A stretch of DNA of 64,000 bases from Tunturiibacter empetritectus (GCF_013410875.1 NZ_JACCCU010000001.1:1612001-1676000); one strand, 5' to 3'; shown: positions 7,904 to 18,481, counted from the first letter of the stretch. Notes: a model not told the origin generated them from the letters alone. Translations and numbers: made by a program.

Positions 7904-8716
7904 ATGCTTACAGTCACTGAGTCTGGGTCTATCGCACTTCTTCCGAATAAGGCTGTGTCTCCGGAGCTGCCGTCGAAGAAGGATATTCGACTGGAGGCAG
8001 GAGATTATGTAGTGCGGCTGGCGTTGAGTGAGGGGGAGCGGGCCGCGGCGTACAGGCTGCGCTTTCTGGTGTTCAACCTGGAGATGAATGAAGGGTTGGA
8101 GTCGGCCTATGCCGATGGGTACGACAAAGATCACTTTGATGATGTGTGCGACCACATGATTGTGCAGGAGCGCAGCACGGGCGCGATTGTCGGGACATAC
8201 CGGATGCAGATGGGGGATGTGGCGGGAAAGTACTTTGGGTACTACAGCGAACAGGAGTTCTGCTTCAAGCCTTATGAGGCGATGCGGGCACAGATTGTGG
8301 AGCTGGGCCGGGCGTGCATCCACCGGGAGCATCGGTCGTCGGAGGTGCTGCATCTGCTGTGGAGGGGGATTGCGCGGTATGCGCTGGTGAATGGTGGGCG
8401 GTACATGATGGGGTGCTGCTCGCTGACGTCGCAGGATGCGGAGATGGGCCATGCTGTGTATGAGTCGCTGCGCGGCTGCATGGTGGAGCCTTCACTGTTG
8501 ACGGTTGCTGCCGCTTCGTTTCGATTGCCGGCTGCGAAGGTTGAGATGACGGAGGTTCGCGCTCCGAAGCTGCTGCGGGCTTACCTGACGATTGGTGCGA
8601 AGATCTGCAGTGAGCCGGCGATCGATCGAGACTTCAAGACGATCGATTTTCTGACGCTGTTGGATCTGCAGACGCTGCATCCGAGGGTGGCGAAGAGATT
8701 TCTTGAGGGGTGCTGA
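7904..8716 (+). CDS. olsB: OlsB-like ornithine N-acyltransferase (GNAT fold)
   Basis: The 270-residue protein matches the OlsB/hemolysin-type N-acyltransferase group, which attaches a 3-hydroxyacyl chain from ACP to ornithine as the first step of ornithine lipids. Family landmarks are YRLRFLVFNLEMNEG, VGTYRMQ, VELGRACIHREHR and the terminal FKTIDFLTLLD. ATG at 7904 is chosen because AAGGAG precedes it by five bases; a TTG 15 bases earlier is less likely. Its position between two PlsC-type genes supports a lipid role, the downstream one filling the OlsA step. The enzyme could use another amino acid as acceptor, such as glycine or lysine. Confidence 0.82.
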   Translation: MLTVTESGSIALLPNKAVSPELPSKKDIRLEAGDYVVRLALSEGERAAAYRLRFLVFNLEMNEGLESAYADGYDKDHFDDVCDHMIVQERSTGAIVGTYRMQMGDVAGKYFGYYSEQEFCFKPYEAMRAQIVELGRACIHREHRSSEVLHLLWRGIARYALVNGGRYMMGCCSLTSQDAEMGHAVYESLRGCMVEPSLLTVAAASFRLPAAKVEMTEVRAPKLLRAYLTIGAKICSEPAIDRDFKTIDFLTLLDLQTLHPRVAKRFLEGC

Positions 8717-8717
8717 G

Positions 8718-9536
8718 GTGAGGGTGGCGGTCGCTGTGTGGCGATTTTTGCGTTCGGTGCTGCGTGGCGTCTTGTTTGTGGGACTGTTGGCGGCGGCGGT
8801 GGTGGATTGCTGGATCCGGCACCCGAGGGTGGGGGCTGAGGGTGCGGTCTGGATTCATGGGTGGTGCCGGCGGATTGTGAGGGTGCTGGGGTTCGAGTGC
8901 ATGGTGGAGGGGACGGTGCCGTCGGGCGGGGCGGTGGTGTCGAATCACCTGAGTTACCTGGATATTTTGCTGTACAGTTCGGTGCAGCCGTTCGTGATGG
9001 TGGCGAAGACGGAGGTGCGTGGATGGCCGCTGCTGGGCTGGCTGACGGCGCAGGCGGGGACGGTGTATGTGGAGCGGGGCGGTGGGCCGAAGACGTATCC
9101 GGGTGTGAATCGGGCGATGGCGGAGGCTTATCGGAGCGGCTTGCCGGTGCTGTTCTTTCCGGAGGGGACGACGACCGATGGTGCAGAGGTACTGCCGTTT
9201 CGGCGGGGGCTGTTTCACTCGGTGTTGAATGGTGGGGTTGCGCTGCGGGTTTCGGCGCTGCGGTATTCGCTTGATTCTCATGTAGTGAATGGAAGCGCGA
9301 CGGTGGGTGAGGATGTGTGCTGGTGGGGGGACATGAAGTTTACGCCGCACATGTTCCGGTTTCTTGGGTTGAGGGGGCTGCGGGCGAAGATCAGGTTTGG
9401 GGAGGAGATTGTCGAGCGGGCGGACCGGTTTGTGCTGTCAGAGGCGGCGCAGGGGGTGGTGGCGGAGATGTATGAGGGGCTGAAGGTTGGGGTGAGTGTG
9501 TGGGAGCACGACTCCGAGTTGGTAGGAGCGCTTTAG
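8718..9536 (+). CDS. olsA: OlsA-like O-acyltransferase, PlsC family
   Basis: This is the likely second enzyme of ornithine-lipid synthesis, acylating lyso-ornithine lipid. NHLSYLD and FFPEGTTTDG give the catalytic NHx4D and EGT blocks. A hydrophobic N-terminal helix (about residues 7-30) anchors it. GTG at 8718 is preferred: GAGGGG lies seven bases upstream, and the start is one base after the olsB stop, which implies translational coupling. A TTG at 8703 would overlap olsB. The role follows from position, since PlsC paralogs are hard to separate by sequence alone; ordinary phosphatidate synthesis is the alternative. Confidence 0.82.
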   Translation: MRVAVAVWRFLRSVLRGVLFVGLLAAAVVDCWIRHPRVGAEGAVWIHGWCRRIVRVLGFECMVEGTVPSGGAVVSNHLSYLDILLYSSVQPFVMVAKTEVRGWPLLGWLTAQAGTVYVERGGGPKTYPGVNRAMAEAYRSGLPVLFFPEGTTTDGAEVLPFRRGLFHSVLNGGVALRVSALRYSLDSHVVNGSATVGEDVCWWGDMKFTPHMFRFLGLRGLRAKIRFGEEIVERADRFVLSEAAQGVVAEMYEGLKVGVSVWEHDSELVGAL

Positions 9537-9593
9537 GCGGTTGAGAGTTAGTTAGTGAAACCAAACGTGCAACAGCAAGAACAAAGGCGAATG

Positions 9594-9626
9594 CGGGGGT
9601 TCTTCGCTGCGCTCAGTATGACAAGC
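9594..9626 (+). repeat. dispersed repeat of the TTCGCTGCGCTCAG-ATGACA type
   Basis: This resembles the copies at 16434, 50840, 50910, 51882 and 60214 but has TATGACA in place of GGATGACA. It is preceded by a short AACAGC-AAGAACAAAGGCG stretch like the leader of the longer copies. Confidence 0.6.
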
Positions 9627-9736
9627 TTTTCCGTTCGACTCGCATCTGGTTCCTAACAGAACTCTCTTATGCAATGACGGGACCAGATGTCATTACGACT
9701 AAGGCAAGCTCTGATTAAGTACATAGCATTCCCTCA

Positions 9737-9790
9737 GCGACTAAAGTCGCATTGCTCGGTTCGATTTTGTGGCGGGACTAAAGTCCCGCC
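9737..9790. repeat. paired palindromes GCGACTAAAGTCGC and GGCGGGACTAAAGTCCCGCC
   Basis: Two perfect stem-loops share the core GACTAAAGTC and are 20 bases apart. The second has a 9-bp stem and could act as a bidirectional transcription barrier between two convergent genes. The shared core suggests a mobile or amplified hairpin element. Confidence 0.75.
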
Positions 9791-9840
9791 CTTTCAAAAT
9801 AGAACTTGATCATGCGTTTCCTAGTCCTATCTGCTACTCA

Positions 9841-10725
9841 CTATTCGACGGCGATCTGGGGGATTAGGGCGTTGAGGAGGTTGGTGAACTGTCTTTCTAC
9901 GCGCTTGCCTGTCTCCATGACGTCCTCGTGGTCGATGGTGTCAGCGGTCTCGCGTCCATAGGCGGGGACTCCGGCGGCCATGTTGGTGACGAGGGAGAGA
10001 CCGAGGACTTCGATGCCCATGTGGCGGGCGACGATGACCTCGTGGACGGTGGACATGCCGACGAGGTCGGCTCCCAGGGTGCGGAAGGCGCGGATCTCGG
10101 CGGGGGTCTCGAAGCTGGGGCCGAGGACAGCGAGGTAGACGCCTTCGGTGAGGAGGAACTCCTGGCGGGCAGCCTCTTCGATGGCGAGGGTGCGGAGGCG
10201 GAGCGAGTAGGCAGTGGACATATCGAAGAAGCGCTGGGCTGGGGTTTCGAGGACGGTGAAGCGGGGTTCGTTGGGGCCGAGGGCGGCGTTGGTTCCGGTG
10301 AGGTTGATGTGGTCGGAGATGGCGACGATGGAGCCCTGGGCGAGGGTGGTGCGGATGCCTCCGGCGGCGTTGGTGACGATGAGAGTTTTACATCCGAGGA
10401 GGCCGAGGACGCGGGTGGGGAAGGTGACCTGCTCCATGCTGTAGCCCTCGTAGGCGTGGACGCGGCCCTGCATGACGGCTACGGGGACGCCTGCGATCAG
10501 GCCGAGGACGAGGTGGCCGGAGTGGCCCTGGACGGTGGATTGGGGGAAGTGAGGGATGTCGGCGTAGGGGATGCGCGTGGCGGACTTGACGTGGGTGGCG
10601 AAGTTGCCGATACCGGAGCCGAGGATGATGCCGATGGCGGGCTGGAGCGGGGTCTTGCTGCGGATGCAGGCGGCGGCGGCCTGGGCCCTGGTGTAGAGGT
10701 CGGTCGTCTGGCTGGTCTCGCTCAT
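9841..10725 (-). CDS. purine nucleoside phosphorylase
   Basis: This cytosolic enzyme splits purine (deoxy)nucleosides with phosphate. The 294-residue protein matches the trimeric PNP/MTAP family: IGIILGSGIGNF for phosphate binding, the histidine-rich HSGHL, VMQGRVHAYEG, TNAAGG, a substrate-site SFETPAEIR, and GADLVGMSTVHEVIVARH. The ATG start has AAGGAC five bases upstream. The family is firm; a methylthioadenosine specificity is less likely given the substrate segment. It joins the NupC transporter, pyrimidine phosphorylase and cytidine deaminase found within the next 11 kb on the same strand, although unrelated genes lie between them. Confidence 0.93.
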   Translation of the reverse strand: MSETSQTTDLYTRAQAAAACIRSKTPLQPAIGIILGSGIGNFATHVKSATRIPYADIPHFPQSTVQGHSGHLVLGLIAGVPVAVMQGRVHAYEGYSMEQVTFPTRVLGLLGCKTLIVTNAAGGIRTTLAQGSIVAISDHINLTGTNAALGPNEPRFTVLETPAQRFFDMSTAYSLRLRTLAIEEAARQEFLLTEGVYLAVLGPSFETPAEIRAFRTLGADLVGMSTVHEVIVARHMGIEVLGLSLVTNMAAGVPAYGRETADTIDHEDVMETGKRVERQFTNLLNALIPQIAVE

Positions 10726-10756
10726 TGCAGTCCTTGCAACTCCTGGTTATAGTTCC

Positions 10757-10776
10757 GAGGGGGGGTACCCCCCCTC
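10757..10776. repeat. 20-bp perfect palindrome GAGGGGGGGTACCCCCCCTC
   Basis: The sequence is fully self-complementary around GGTACC and lies 32 bases upstream of the purine nucleoside phosphorylase start. It could be cruciform-prone or part of an amplified repeat family; its role is unknown. Confidence 0.8.
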
Positions 10777-10963
10777 ATTACCGGCGTGTAACTTATTCAG
10801 AATCATAGACTTGCTGGCTATCTCTCCCTGCAAAATCGTCATAACAAAAGGGTTACGGCTAAATTCGTCCAGTCAAAGGACTTAGAGGCTACTGCACAAA
10901 GCTGGCTCGATCCGGTTTCGGCAAAAATTCATACCTGTTATAAGTCTACCGAGTTGGAGTGGG

Positions 10964-10994
10964 TAAATGCGCCACGGTTTGGGGATTTATTTTT
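10964..10994 (-). repeat. dispersed A/C-rich repeat core, copy 1
   Basis: About 26 of 30 bases match the stretch at 42140-42170. On the minus strand both read AAAAATAAATC-CAAA-CCGTGGCG. Both copies lie on the 3' side of minus-strand genes. Confidence 0.7.
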
Positions 10995-11149
10995 TGCGTG
11001 TTGAGAGTGCGGAAAGGCTGGATTGACGGTGGTTTTGTGGAGGTGAGGGCGGATTTATTTTGTTTTTTGGGTGTGCAGGGGGCTTGACAGGAAAAACACT
11101 AGTCGAGAGAGGCGGGTACGTGGTGAGAGACGGTGGCGGGAGGATGACG

Positions 11150-11713
11150 CTAAGGATTTTGCGGTGGTGCAGGAACGGCTACCAGAGCCTTGACCTTGTC
11201 GGTCAGTACACCGATGGATTGCGTGAAGGCAATCGCGGTCTTTGCTTTGTTGCTTCCGAGGTTGGCAGGCATGACGATCGAATAATAAAACTGATCATTC
11301 TTCGAAGCGGAGTAGATGGACAGCGTGAAGGTCGGGATATAGGCCTCCGTCGTGTCACTGGCTATGTTCACGTTCCCACCGGGTTTTATTATGGATTCAT
11401 GGACGATGGTGCTTGAGCTGATGTCAAAGATAAGATCGGCCTGGCTCGGAGAGTCGACTAACTGGAAGTAGCCCCACTGCTTGAGGGACGCATACAGCTC
11501 ATCGTAGGTGACGTTCGGTCCTCCAGGTATGAATTGGTTGAACCCGTGGTCAACACCTCCATTAGAAAGAAAGATCTTCTTGGCGGCTGTGACTTTCAAT
11601 ATCACTACTGGTGGGGGCGGCGGAGGGGGAGGCGGTGCCACTACCTGCTGCGCGCAGCCCACGGTAAGCAGAGTCAACAGGAGAGTGAGGCGCGGTAGAG
11701 GTTTACGAGTCAT
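11150..11713 (-). CDS. lipoprotein of unknown function
   Basis: The 187-residue protein has a short signal peptide with a lipobox ending LLTVGC (Cys about residue 20), then a run of nine prolines. The remaining ~145 residues contain a YDELYASLKQWGYFQLVDSPSQADLIFDIS segment, which resembles small outer-membrane lipoprotein domains that bind partner surfaces. I do not recognise the family. The gene is AT-richer than its neighbours. No convincing ribosome-binding site is seen before the ATG. It is likely an outer-membrane or periplasmic-face lipoprotein. Confidence 0.75.
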   Translation of the reverse strand: MTRKPLPRLTLLLTLLTVGCAQQVVAPPPPPPPPPVVILKVTAAKKIFLSNGGVDHGFNQFIPGGPNVTYDELYASLKQWGYFQLVDSPSQADLIFDISSSTIVHESIIKPGGNVNIASDTTEAYIPTFTLSIYSASKNDQFYYSIVMPANLGSNKAKTAIAFTQSIGVLTDKVKALVAVPAPPQNP

Positions 11714-11950
11714 GAAGTTCAGAGGTTAGTTGCACAGAGAGAGAAGTACGTATGCGAACAGGACCAACGTTATTCGAAGTTGTGGGGGACTCTGCTAACT
11801 CTTTCGTGTTAGGACTCAGACTGCTTGACAGGAAAGCGGGAGGCGGGGCCTTGGGTGTAGTGTTCTGGAGACGATGAGAAGAGCGAAGTTTCAGCATGAA
11901 CGTTCGATCCAACGAAGGAATGATCGGGCAAGGCTGATGGTTGGAGGGGT

Positions 11951-12478
11951 ATGAGCTCTGCGGACGAGGTGGCGGGGGTGCTGGCTTCGATTCATGCGGA
12001 GTCGGGCGCGAGCCTGCTGGCGCTGGCGGAGGCTTCGCCTATGTTGCTGGTTTTTTTGCGACACTTTGGGTGCTCTTTTTGTCGTCAGGCGATCAGTGAT
12101 GTTGCAGATCTTCGTGGTGAGTTGGCGCGGCGCGGGGTGAGACCGGTGTTTGTGCATCTGGGGACGCCGGAGCGTGCGAAGCCGTTCTTCGAGTATTACG
12201 GTCTGGGGGATGTGGAGCGGGTGAGCGATCCGGAGGCGGTGGTTTATCAACTGCCTGTGTTTGCGCTGCCGAGGATGCATCCGGCGCTGACGTTGTTGCA
12301 ACCTTCGGTGTGGATTGGGTGGTTGAAGGGTGCGATCTTCAAGCATGGGATCGGGGCGATCAAAGAAGACGGCCATCAGATGCAAGGGCTCTTCTTTTTG
12401 AAGGGGCCTAAGATTGTGCGGCAGTTTCGGTATCGGACGATTGCGGATGAACCGGATTATCTGCGGCTGGTTGGGTGA
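11951..12478 (+). CDS. peroxiredoxin-like protein (AhpC/TSA, SelL-like group)
   Basis: The protein is a thioredoxin-fold redox protein. FLRHFGCSFCRQ gives a CxxC pair near residues 39-42 after the first strand, as in the SelL/PRXL2 peroxiredoxin-like family. FVHLGTPERAKPFFEYYGL then follows, as does a long IFKHGIGAIKEDGHQMQGLFFLKG segment typical of that group. The length of 175 suits it. GGAGG lies just before the ATG. Its end overlaps the end of the convergent acyltransferase gene by 71 bases, which is long for a convergent pair. The redox substrate is unknown. Confidence 0.78.
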   Translation: MSSADEVAGVLASIHAESGASLLALAEASPMLLVFLRHFGCSFCRQAISDVADLRGELARRGVRPVFVHLGTPERAKPFFEYYGLGDVERVSDPEAVVYQLPVFALPRMHPALTLLQPSVWIGWLKGAIFKHGIGAIKEDGHQMQGLFFLKGPKIVRQFRYRTIADEPDYLRLVG

Positions 12479-13541
12479 GATCTTCAGGCTTCAGCTTCCT
12501 CTGCTTACCACGAGTTAGCCTTCGGCCAAGCGCAATCGAGCCTTCCTCTACATATTTGGCGTAGAAGTGCGCCGCTGTGAATGCGCTGACAAGATATGCG
12601 GAGATCACGATGGCCGAAGGAACTTTGGTGTAGAGCAGAGTGAAACAGAGAAACAGGGCCGTTCCATGCAGCAGGTAGAGGCTGTAGGAGATCTTGCCAA
12701 GGTAGACGAAGAAAAACCGGGAGAGCCAACCGCGAACGCGGCTGCAATCCGCGATAACAATGACGCCACAGGCTGCCAGAACGTTGATGAAGTTCTTACT
12801 TTCGCCCGCATAAAATCCTACGACCACCAGGCCAAGCAGCAGATAGCGCATGGGTGTGCCGATTCCACGAAACCACAAGTAGATCCGTTCTCTCTCCTTC
12901 GCGGCCAGGGCGCCTATCATGAAGGCTCCTGTGTACATCACAAGCCCACCAAAGTCACCGGGGAGCCGTGCTCCTTCGAAGCCCAGAGCAAGTGCAGCCG
13001 CTAAGCCGATCAGTGTTGGGCCACGTAAGGCCCAGCACAGTAAAGGAAAGAAGAACGAAATGGCCAATTCAAATTTTAGAGACCAAAAACCCATGCTAAG
13101 TGGCTGCGGAGTTACTCCACCACTGCCAAACACAAGTTGATGCAGAACGAGTTTTCGTGTGATCGGTTCATGCCAGGTATCGTAGTACGTCTGTGTCAGA
13201 GGGAGTTTGGCTCCGCCAAACTTTGAGGCGAAGTACGCTGCCAACAGAGCTACGCCGAGATATGGCAGATAAATCCGGCATAGACGGCGGGTCAGATATC
13301 GTCCATACGGCAGCTGCTTTCCAACCCAAAAAGGAAGCGAAAGGACATAGCCACTCAGGACAAAGAAGAGCACAACGCACTTCCCGCCAGCGAAGAGAGG
13401 ACCGAAGATAAATGGAAGAGTAGCCCACGTCATGATTACGCGGACATGATTGAAGACCACCACAGTCGCGGCTAATCCTCTCAAGGCGTCCAGATGGTGC
13501 AGGCGTCCTACAGAGGAGCCGGAAGTCGTCAATTCTTGCAT
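12408..13541 (-). CDS. acyltransferase-3 family membrane protein
   Basis: This is an integral membrane acyltransferase of the OafA/YrhL type, which acylates cell-surface sugars or small exported molecules. The start of the domain HHLDALRGLAATVVVFNHV shows the conserved histidine and DALRG motif. About ten hydrophobic spans follow, including FFVLSGYVLSLPFW and ISYSLYLLHGTALF near the end. ATG at 13541 is chosen because AAGGAC precedes it; an in-frame start 54 bases upstream would add a poor N-terminus. The acceptor is unknown. The gene is less GC-rich than the surrounding housekeeping genes. Its 3' end overlaps the convergent peroxiredoxin-like gene. Confidence 0.85.
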   Translation of the reverse strand: MQELTTSGSSVGRLHHLDALRGLAATVVVFNHVRVIMTWATLPFIFGPLFAGGKCVVLFFVLSGYVLSLPFWVGKQLPYGRYLTRRLCRIYLPYLGVALLAAYFASKFGGAKLPLTQTYYDTWHEPITRKLVLHQLVFGSGGVTPQPLSMGFWSLKFELAISFFFPLLCWALRGPTLIGLAAALALGFEGARLPGDFGGLVMYTGAFMIGALAAKERERIYLWFRGIGTPMRYLLLGLVVVGFYAGESKNFINVLAACGVIVIADCSRVRGWLSRFFFVYLGKISYSLYLLHGTALFLCFTLLYTKVPSAIVISAYLVSAFTAAHFYAKYVEEGSIALGRRLTRGKQRKLKPEDLTQPAADNPVHPQSSDTETAAQS

Positions 13542-13772
13542 CAAGTCCTTTAAGGTGAGGCGGGTTAGCGACGCAGCCCAAGCTCCGCCCTCCAACCAAA
13601 CTTGTCGTTGCCGATTAACTGCCGGTAGTGCTAGATAGCTTCGGTCGTCAAAGTCTATCGCGAAGCCTCCGCAGCGTCGATGAATTCTTTGTTTCGAGAA
13701 AGAGCTGACAGCGATGCCGGGAATGAAACCAATTGCACAGAGAGCGGTACTTCGTGAGGAGGGCGGTCAGGC

Positions 13773-14897
13773 CTAGAGGAGTTTGGCGATGACCAGAGTC
13801 AGGTCGTCGGTTTGCTCTTTGGGGCCGGCGAAGGCGGAGACGGCGTCGGCGATGTCGGTTACCAGGGTGGTGGCTGGCTCTGAACTTTTGTCCAGGATGA
13901 GTTTTGTAAGACGCTCGAACGAGAACTCTTCTTCGCTTTCGTTCTCCTGCTCGGTGACGCCGTCGGTGTAGAAGACGAGGATGTCGCCGGGCTCGAGGGT
14001 GATGATCGTGTTCGAGAACTGGGTGTCAGGCAAGATGCCCATGATGGGGCCGGCTTCCTCGAGAAGCATGGATTGGGAGTTGCTGGTTCGCAGGAGCAGA
14101 GGTGGGTTGTGGCCTCCGCTGGCGTACTCCAGTATGCGGAGTTTCGTATTGAACCGGGCGTAGAACATGGTGACGAAGGTAGCGGGACGGGTGATTTGTT
14201 TGAGGCACTCGTCGAGATCTTTGAGGATCGCGGCTGGGCCGCTTAGCTCGTGCGCACGAAGACGCAGGGCAACGGCGAGAGAGGGCATGAGCAGAGAGGC
14301 GGCGGCCCCTTTGCCGGAGACGTCTGCTATGACGACATCGACTATTTCGTCGGAGATCTGGAAGAAGTCGTAATAGTCGCCACCGAGGAGCCGGGCGGTC
14401 TGCATGAAGGCAGCGAGCTCGAGCCCTGGAACGATAGGAGCTTTGGATAGCACCTGGCGCTGGACTTGTGCGGCGAGGAGGAGATCGTCTTCGTATTCGT
14501 CGCGTTGGCGTCGCACCTCGGCGGCAAGGCGGCCGCGTTGTTTTGCGATAAGGCTGACAAGAAACCCAACAATGAGAAAGCCGGCAAGGCTAATGATGAA
14601 GCGGACGATTCTGACGTGAGTGTTGTCGCCGATGGGGCCGTAGAGCTCTTGCAATATGGAACCCAGGACCGCGAGTCCGATGGTGATGGGAAGAGGGTTG
14701 ATGAAGGCGCTGAGGGCGATGGGAAGGACGTAAAGATAGCCGAGGGAGATGTTGGCTACGACGATCCAGTCCGTGTAGGCGACGGAGACCACAGCGAGGA
14801 CGACGACCAGGTTGAGCAGCCCAGTGGTCTTTATTTCTTCGGTTTGAACTTGTTGTTTGTACTCGGCAGTGTTTTTACTGCTTCTGAGGAATGCCAT
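13773..14897 (-). CDS. membrane-anchored SpoIIE-type PP2C phosphatase
   Basis: Three to four membrane spans (about residues 26-118) are followed by a charged coiled stretch (RGRLAAEVRRQRDEYEDDLLLAAQVQRQVL). A PP2C/SpoIIE domain follows (about 165-373), with GGDYYDF (D174, D177), IADVSGKG (D192), YTDGVTE and TDDLT supplying metal ligands. Such proteins dephosphorylate anti-sigma antagonists in response to membrane signals. The linker coil resembles that of the VOC-linked phosphatase at 2508. No partner gene is adjacent. AGGAGAG lies ten bases before the ATG. Confidence 0.87.
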   Translation of the reverse strand: MAFLRSSKNTAEYKQQVQTEEIKTTGLLNLVVVLAVVSVAYTDWIVVANISLGYLYVLPIALSAFINPLPITIGLAVLGSILQELYGPIGDNTHVRIVRFIISLAGFLIVGFLVSLIAKQRGRLAAEVRRQRDEYEDDLLLAAQVQRQVLSKAPIVPGLELAAFMQTARLLGGDYYDFFQISDEIVDVVIADVSGKGAAASLLMPSLAVALRLRAHELSGPAAILKDLDECLKQITRPATFVTMFYARFNTKLRILEYASGGHNPPLLLRTSNSQSMLLEEAGPIMGILPDTQFSNTIITLEPGDILVFYTDGVTEQENESEEEFSFERLTKLILDKSSEPATTLVTDIADAVSAFAGPKEQTDDLTLVIAKLL

Positions 14898-15022
14898 CGT
14901 GCTGAGCTCTCCTGTCTCTCCCGTTGTGACGCGCAGTTACTGCATTCTCTTCGTAACGCGATCCGTTGGGAGAGAAGCAGGATTGCGGAGAATTTTAGTG
15001 CAAAGGGTGGTTGGTCCGAAGT

Positions 15023-16261
15023 TTATTTGATAAGCATGGAGACGATGCTGGCGGACATGAGGTTGGCCATGGTTCCGGCGAGCATGGCGCGGAGGCCTAG
15101 CTGGGCGAGGTCGTTGCGGCGGTTGGGGACGAGTGCGCCGATGCCTCCGATCTGCATGCCAATAGAGCCTACGTTTGCGAAGCCGCAGAGGGCGAAGGTG
15201 GCGATGGAGAAGGTGCGCGGGGCGAGGGTGGATTTGATGGCGCCGAGCTGGGTGAAGGCGACGAACTCGTTGATCATGGTGCGGGTGCCGAGGAGGTTGC
15301 CGATGGTGTGGGCGTCGTGCCAGGGGACGCCGATGAGCCAGGCGACGGGTGCTCCGATGACGCCGAGGATGGCGTTGAGGGAGTGGGGGAAGGGGATGTG
15401 GCCGTGGCCCCAGAGGAAGTTAGAGATGCCCAGCATGATGGCGTTGAAGAGGCCGACGAGTGCGACGAAGCTGATGAGCATGATGGCGACGTTGAAGGCG
15501 AGGCGGCCGCCGTCGATGGTGCCGCGGGCTACGGCGGCGATGAAGTTTTCGTTTTTGTGCTCCTCGTTGGGCGGCATGTGGACGGTGCCGATGGTGGCGG
15601 GGACTTCGGTCTCGGGGACGAGCATCTTGGCGACGAGGATGGTGCCGGGGGCGGTCATGATGACGGCAGAGAGGAGATCCTGCGCGTTGATGCCGAAGCT
15701 GATGTAAGCGGCCATGATGCCGCCGGAGACGTGGGCCATGCCGGAGGTCATGATGACCATGAGTTCGGAGCGGGTGGCGCCGGCGAGGAAGGGACGGATT
15801 GTGAGGGGGGCTTCGGTCTGTCCCATGAAGATGCTGGCGGCGACGTTGGTGGACTCGGCGCCGGAGGTACCCATCGTGCGCTGCATGATCCATGCGACGA
15901 CGCGGATGATGTACTGCATGAGGCCGACGTGGTACATGATGGCGAAGAAGGCGCTGACGAAGATGATGGTGGGGAGGACGGCGAAGGCGAGGACGGCGAA
16001 GGGGCGGCCGGGTATGCCGAGAGGACCGAAGACGAGGGAGGAGCCGTCGACGGAGTGGGCGAGGAGGGAGGTGATGACGTTCGAGATGTTGCGGAGGATG
16101 GCCTGGCCGGCGTTCCATTTGATGACGAGGAAGGCGAAGAGGATCTGCAGGCCGAGTCCCCAGGCCACGGTGCGCCAGCGGATGGCGCGGCGGTTGGTGG
16201 AGAAGGCGTAGGCGAGGCCGAGGAAGGTGATGAGGCCGAGCAGACCGGTGAATCGGGACAA
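15023..16261 (-). CDS. nupC: concentrative nucleoside transporter, NupC family
   Basis: This is an inner-membrane cation-coupled nucleoside importer. The 412-residue protein has the CNT signature GAESTNVAASIFMGQTEAPL, a GTRTMINEFVAF helix and the conserved CGFANVGSIGMQIGGIGAL near the end, with about eight to ten membrane spans. The start appears to be TTG with AGGAGC seven bases upstream. It fits the salvage enzymes on the same strand: purine nucleoside phosphorylase at 9841, pyrimidine phosphorylase at 19267 and cytidine deaminase at 20676. It is not in one operon with any of them. Confidence 0.93.
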   Translation of the reverse strand: MSRFTGLLGLITFLGLAYAFSTNRRAIRWRTVAWGLGLQILFAFLVIKWNAGQAILRNISNVITSLLAHSVDGSSLVFGPLGIPGRPFAVLAFAVLPTIIFVSAFFAIMYHVGLMQYIIRVVAWIMQRTMGTSGAESTNVAASIFMGQTEAPLTIRPFLAGATRSELMVIMTSGMAHVSGGIMAAYISFGINAQDLLSAVIMTAPGTILVAKMLVPETEVPATIGTVHMPPNEEHKNENFIAAVARGTIDGGRLAFNVAIMLISFVALVGLFNAIMLGISNFLWGHGHIPFPHSLNAILGVIGAPVAWLIGVPWHDAHTIGNLLGTRTMINEFVAFTQLGAIKSTLAPRTFSIATFALCGFANVGSIGMQIGGIGALVPNRRNDLAQLGLRAMLAGTMANLMSASIVSMLIK

Positions 16262-16378
16262 AGGCTTCGCTCCTGCTGCTGAGATGAACGCAGTTTGAAT
16301 ACTTTGGTTGAGTGTACCGGAGACGAAGTGCCTCGAGGGATCTCCTTTTTCCGGGTGGTTCGATGGCTGGGTGAGCGG

Positions 16379-16490
16379 TAGAGAACAGACAACGGCGTGT
16401 GGTTTGAAAAGGGCGAGCGGTTGGGGCAGGGCGGAGTTCTTCGGGATCCTTCCCCTTCGACAAGCTCAGGGTCAGGATGACAGCAAAGAC
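16379..16490 (+). repeat. dispersed repeat, long form (AACAGACAACGGCG leader plus GGATCCTTC-CAGGATGACA)
   Basis: This matches the copy at 50773 in both its leader (GAACAGACAACGGCGTG, then GGGCAGG-CGGAGTTC) and its tail (GGATCCTTC to CAGGATGACAGCA). It lies between the nupC start and the end of the sigma-54 activator gene. No coding role is seen. Confidence 0.8.
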
Positions 16491-16545
16491 TCAATCGGGC
16501 CTCTTAGTTTGGTATCGGGCTTCGCCCGCATAATCTCCAGCGGAG

Positions 16546-18435
<1,890 letters not shown>

Positions 18436-18481
18436 CGGGCCTCCGTTGAAGGAGAGTGTAGCTGAATCGGCCGGGTGACCG

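Larger units (their letters stand above)
9537..9840. other. intergenic region with hairpin repeats
   Basis: No gene is seen. The region separates the 3' ends of olsA and the purine nucleoside phosphorylase gene. It contains a degenerate copy of the CTTCG-GCTCAGGATGACA repeat (9594-9626) and a pair of perfect short palindromes (9737-9790). Confidence 0.8.
10726..11149. other. intergenic region with palindrome and T/G-rich repeats
   Basis: No gene is seen. The region holds a perfect GC palindrome (10757-10776), a copy of the GCCACGGTTT-GATTTATTTTT repeat (10964-10994), and a second partial piece of that repeat near 11049-11082. Confidence 0.75.

Noticed and set aside
14466-16282. Two long plus-strand frames opposite the SpoIIE phosphatase and nupC
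   Set aside because: Both give low-complexity Met/Ala/Arg or Gly/Asp/Glu protein with no domain; the genes on the other strand are certain.
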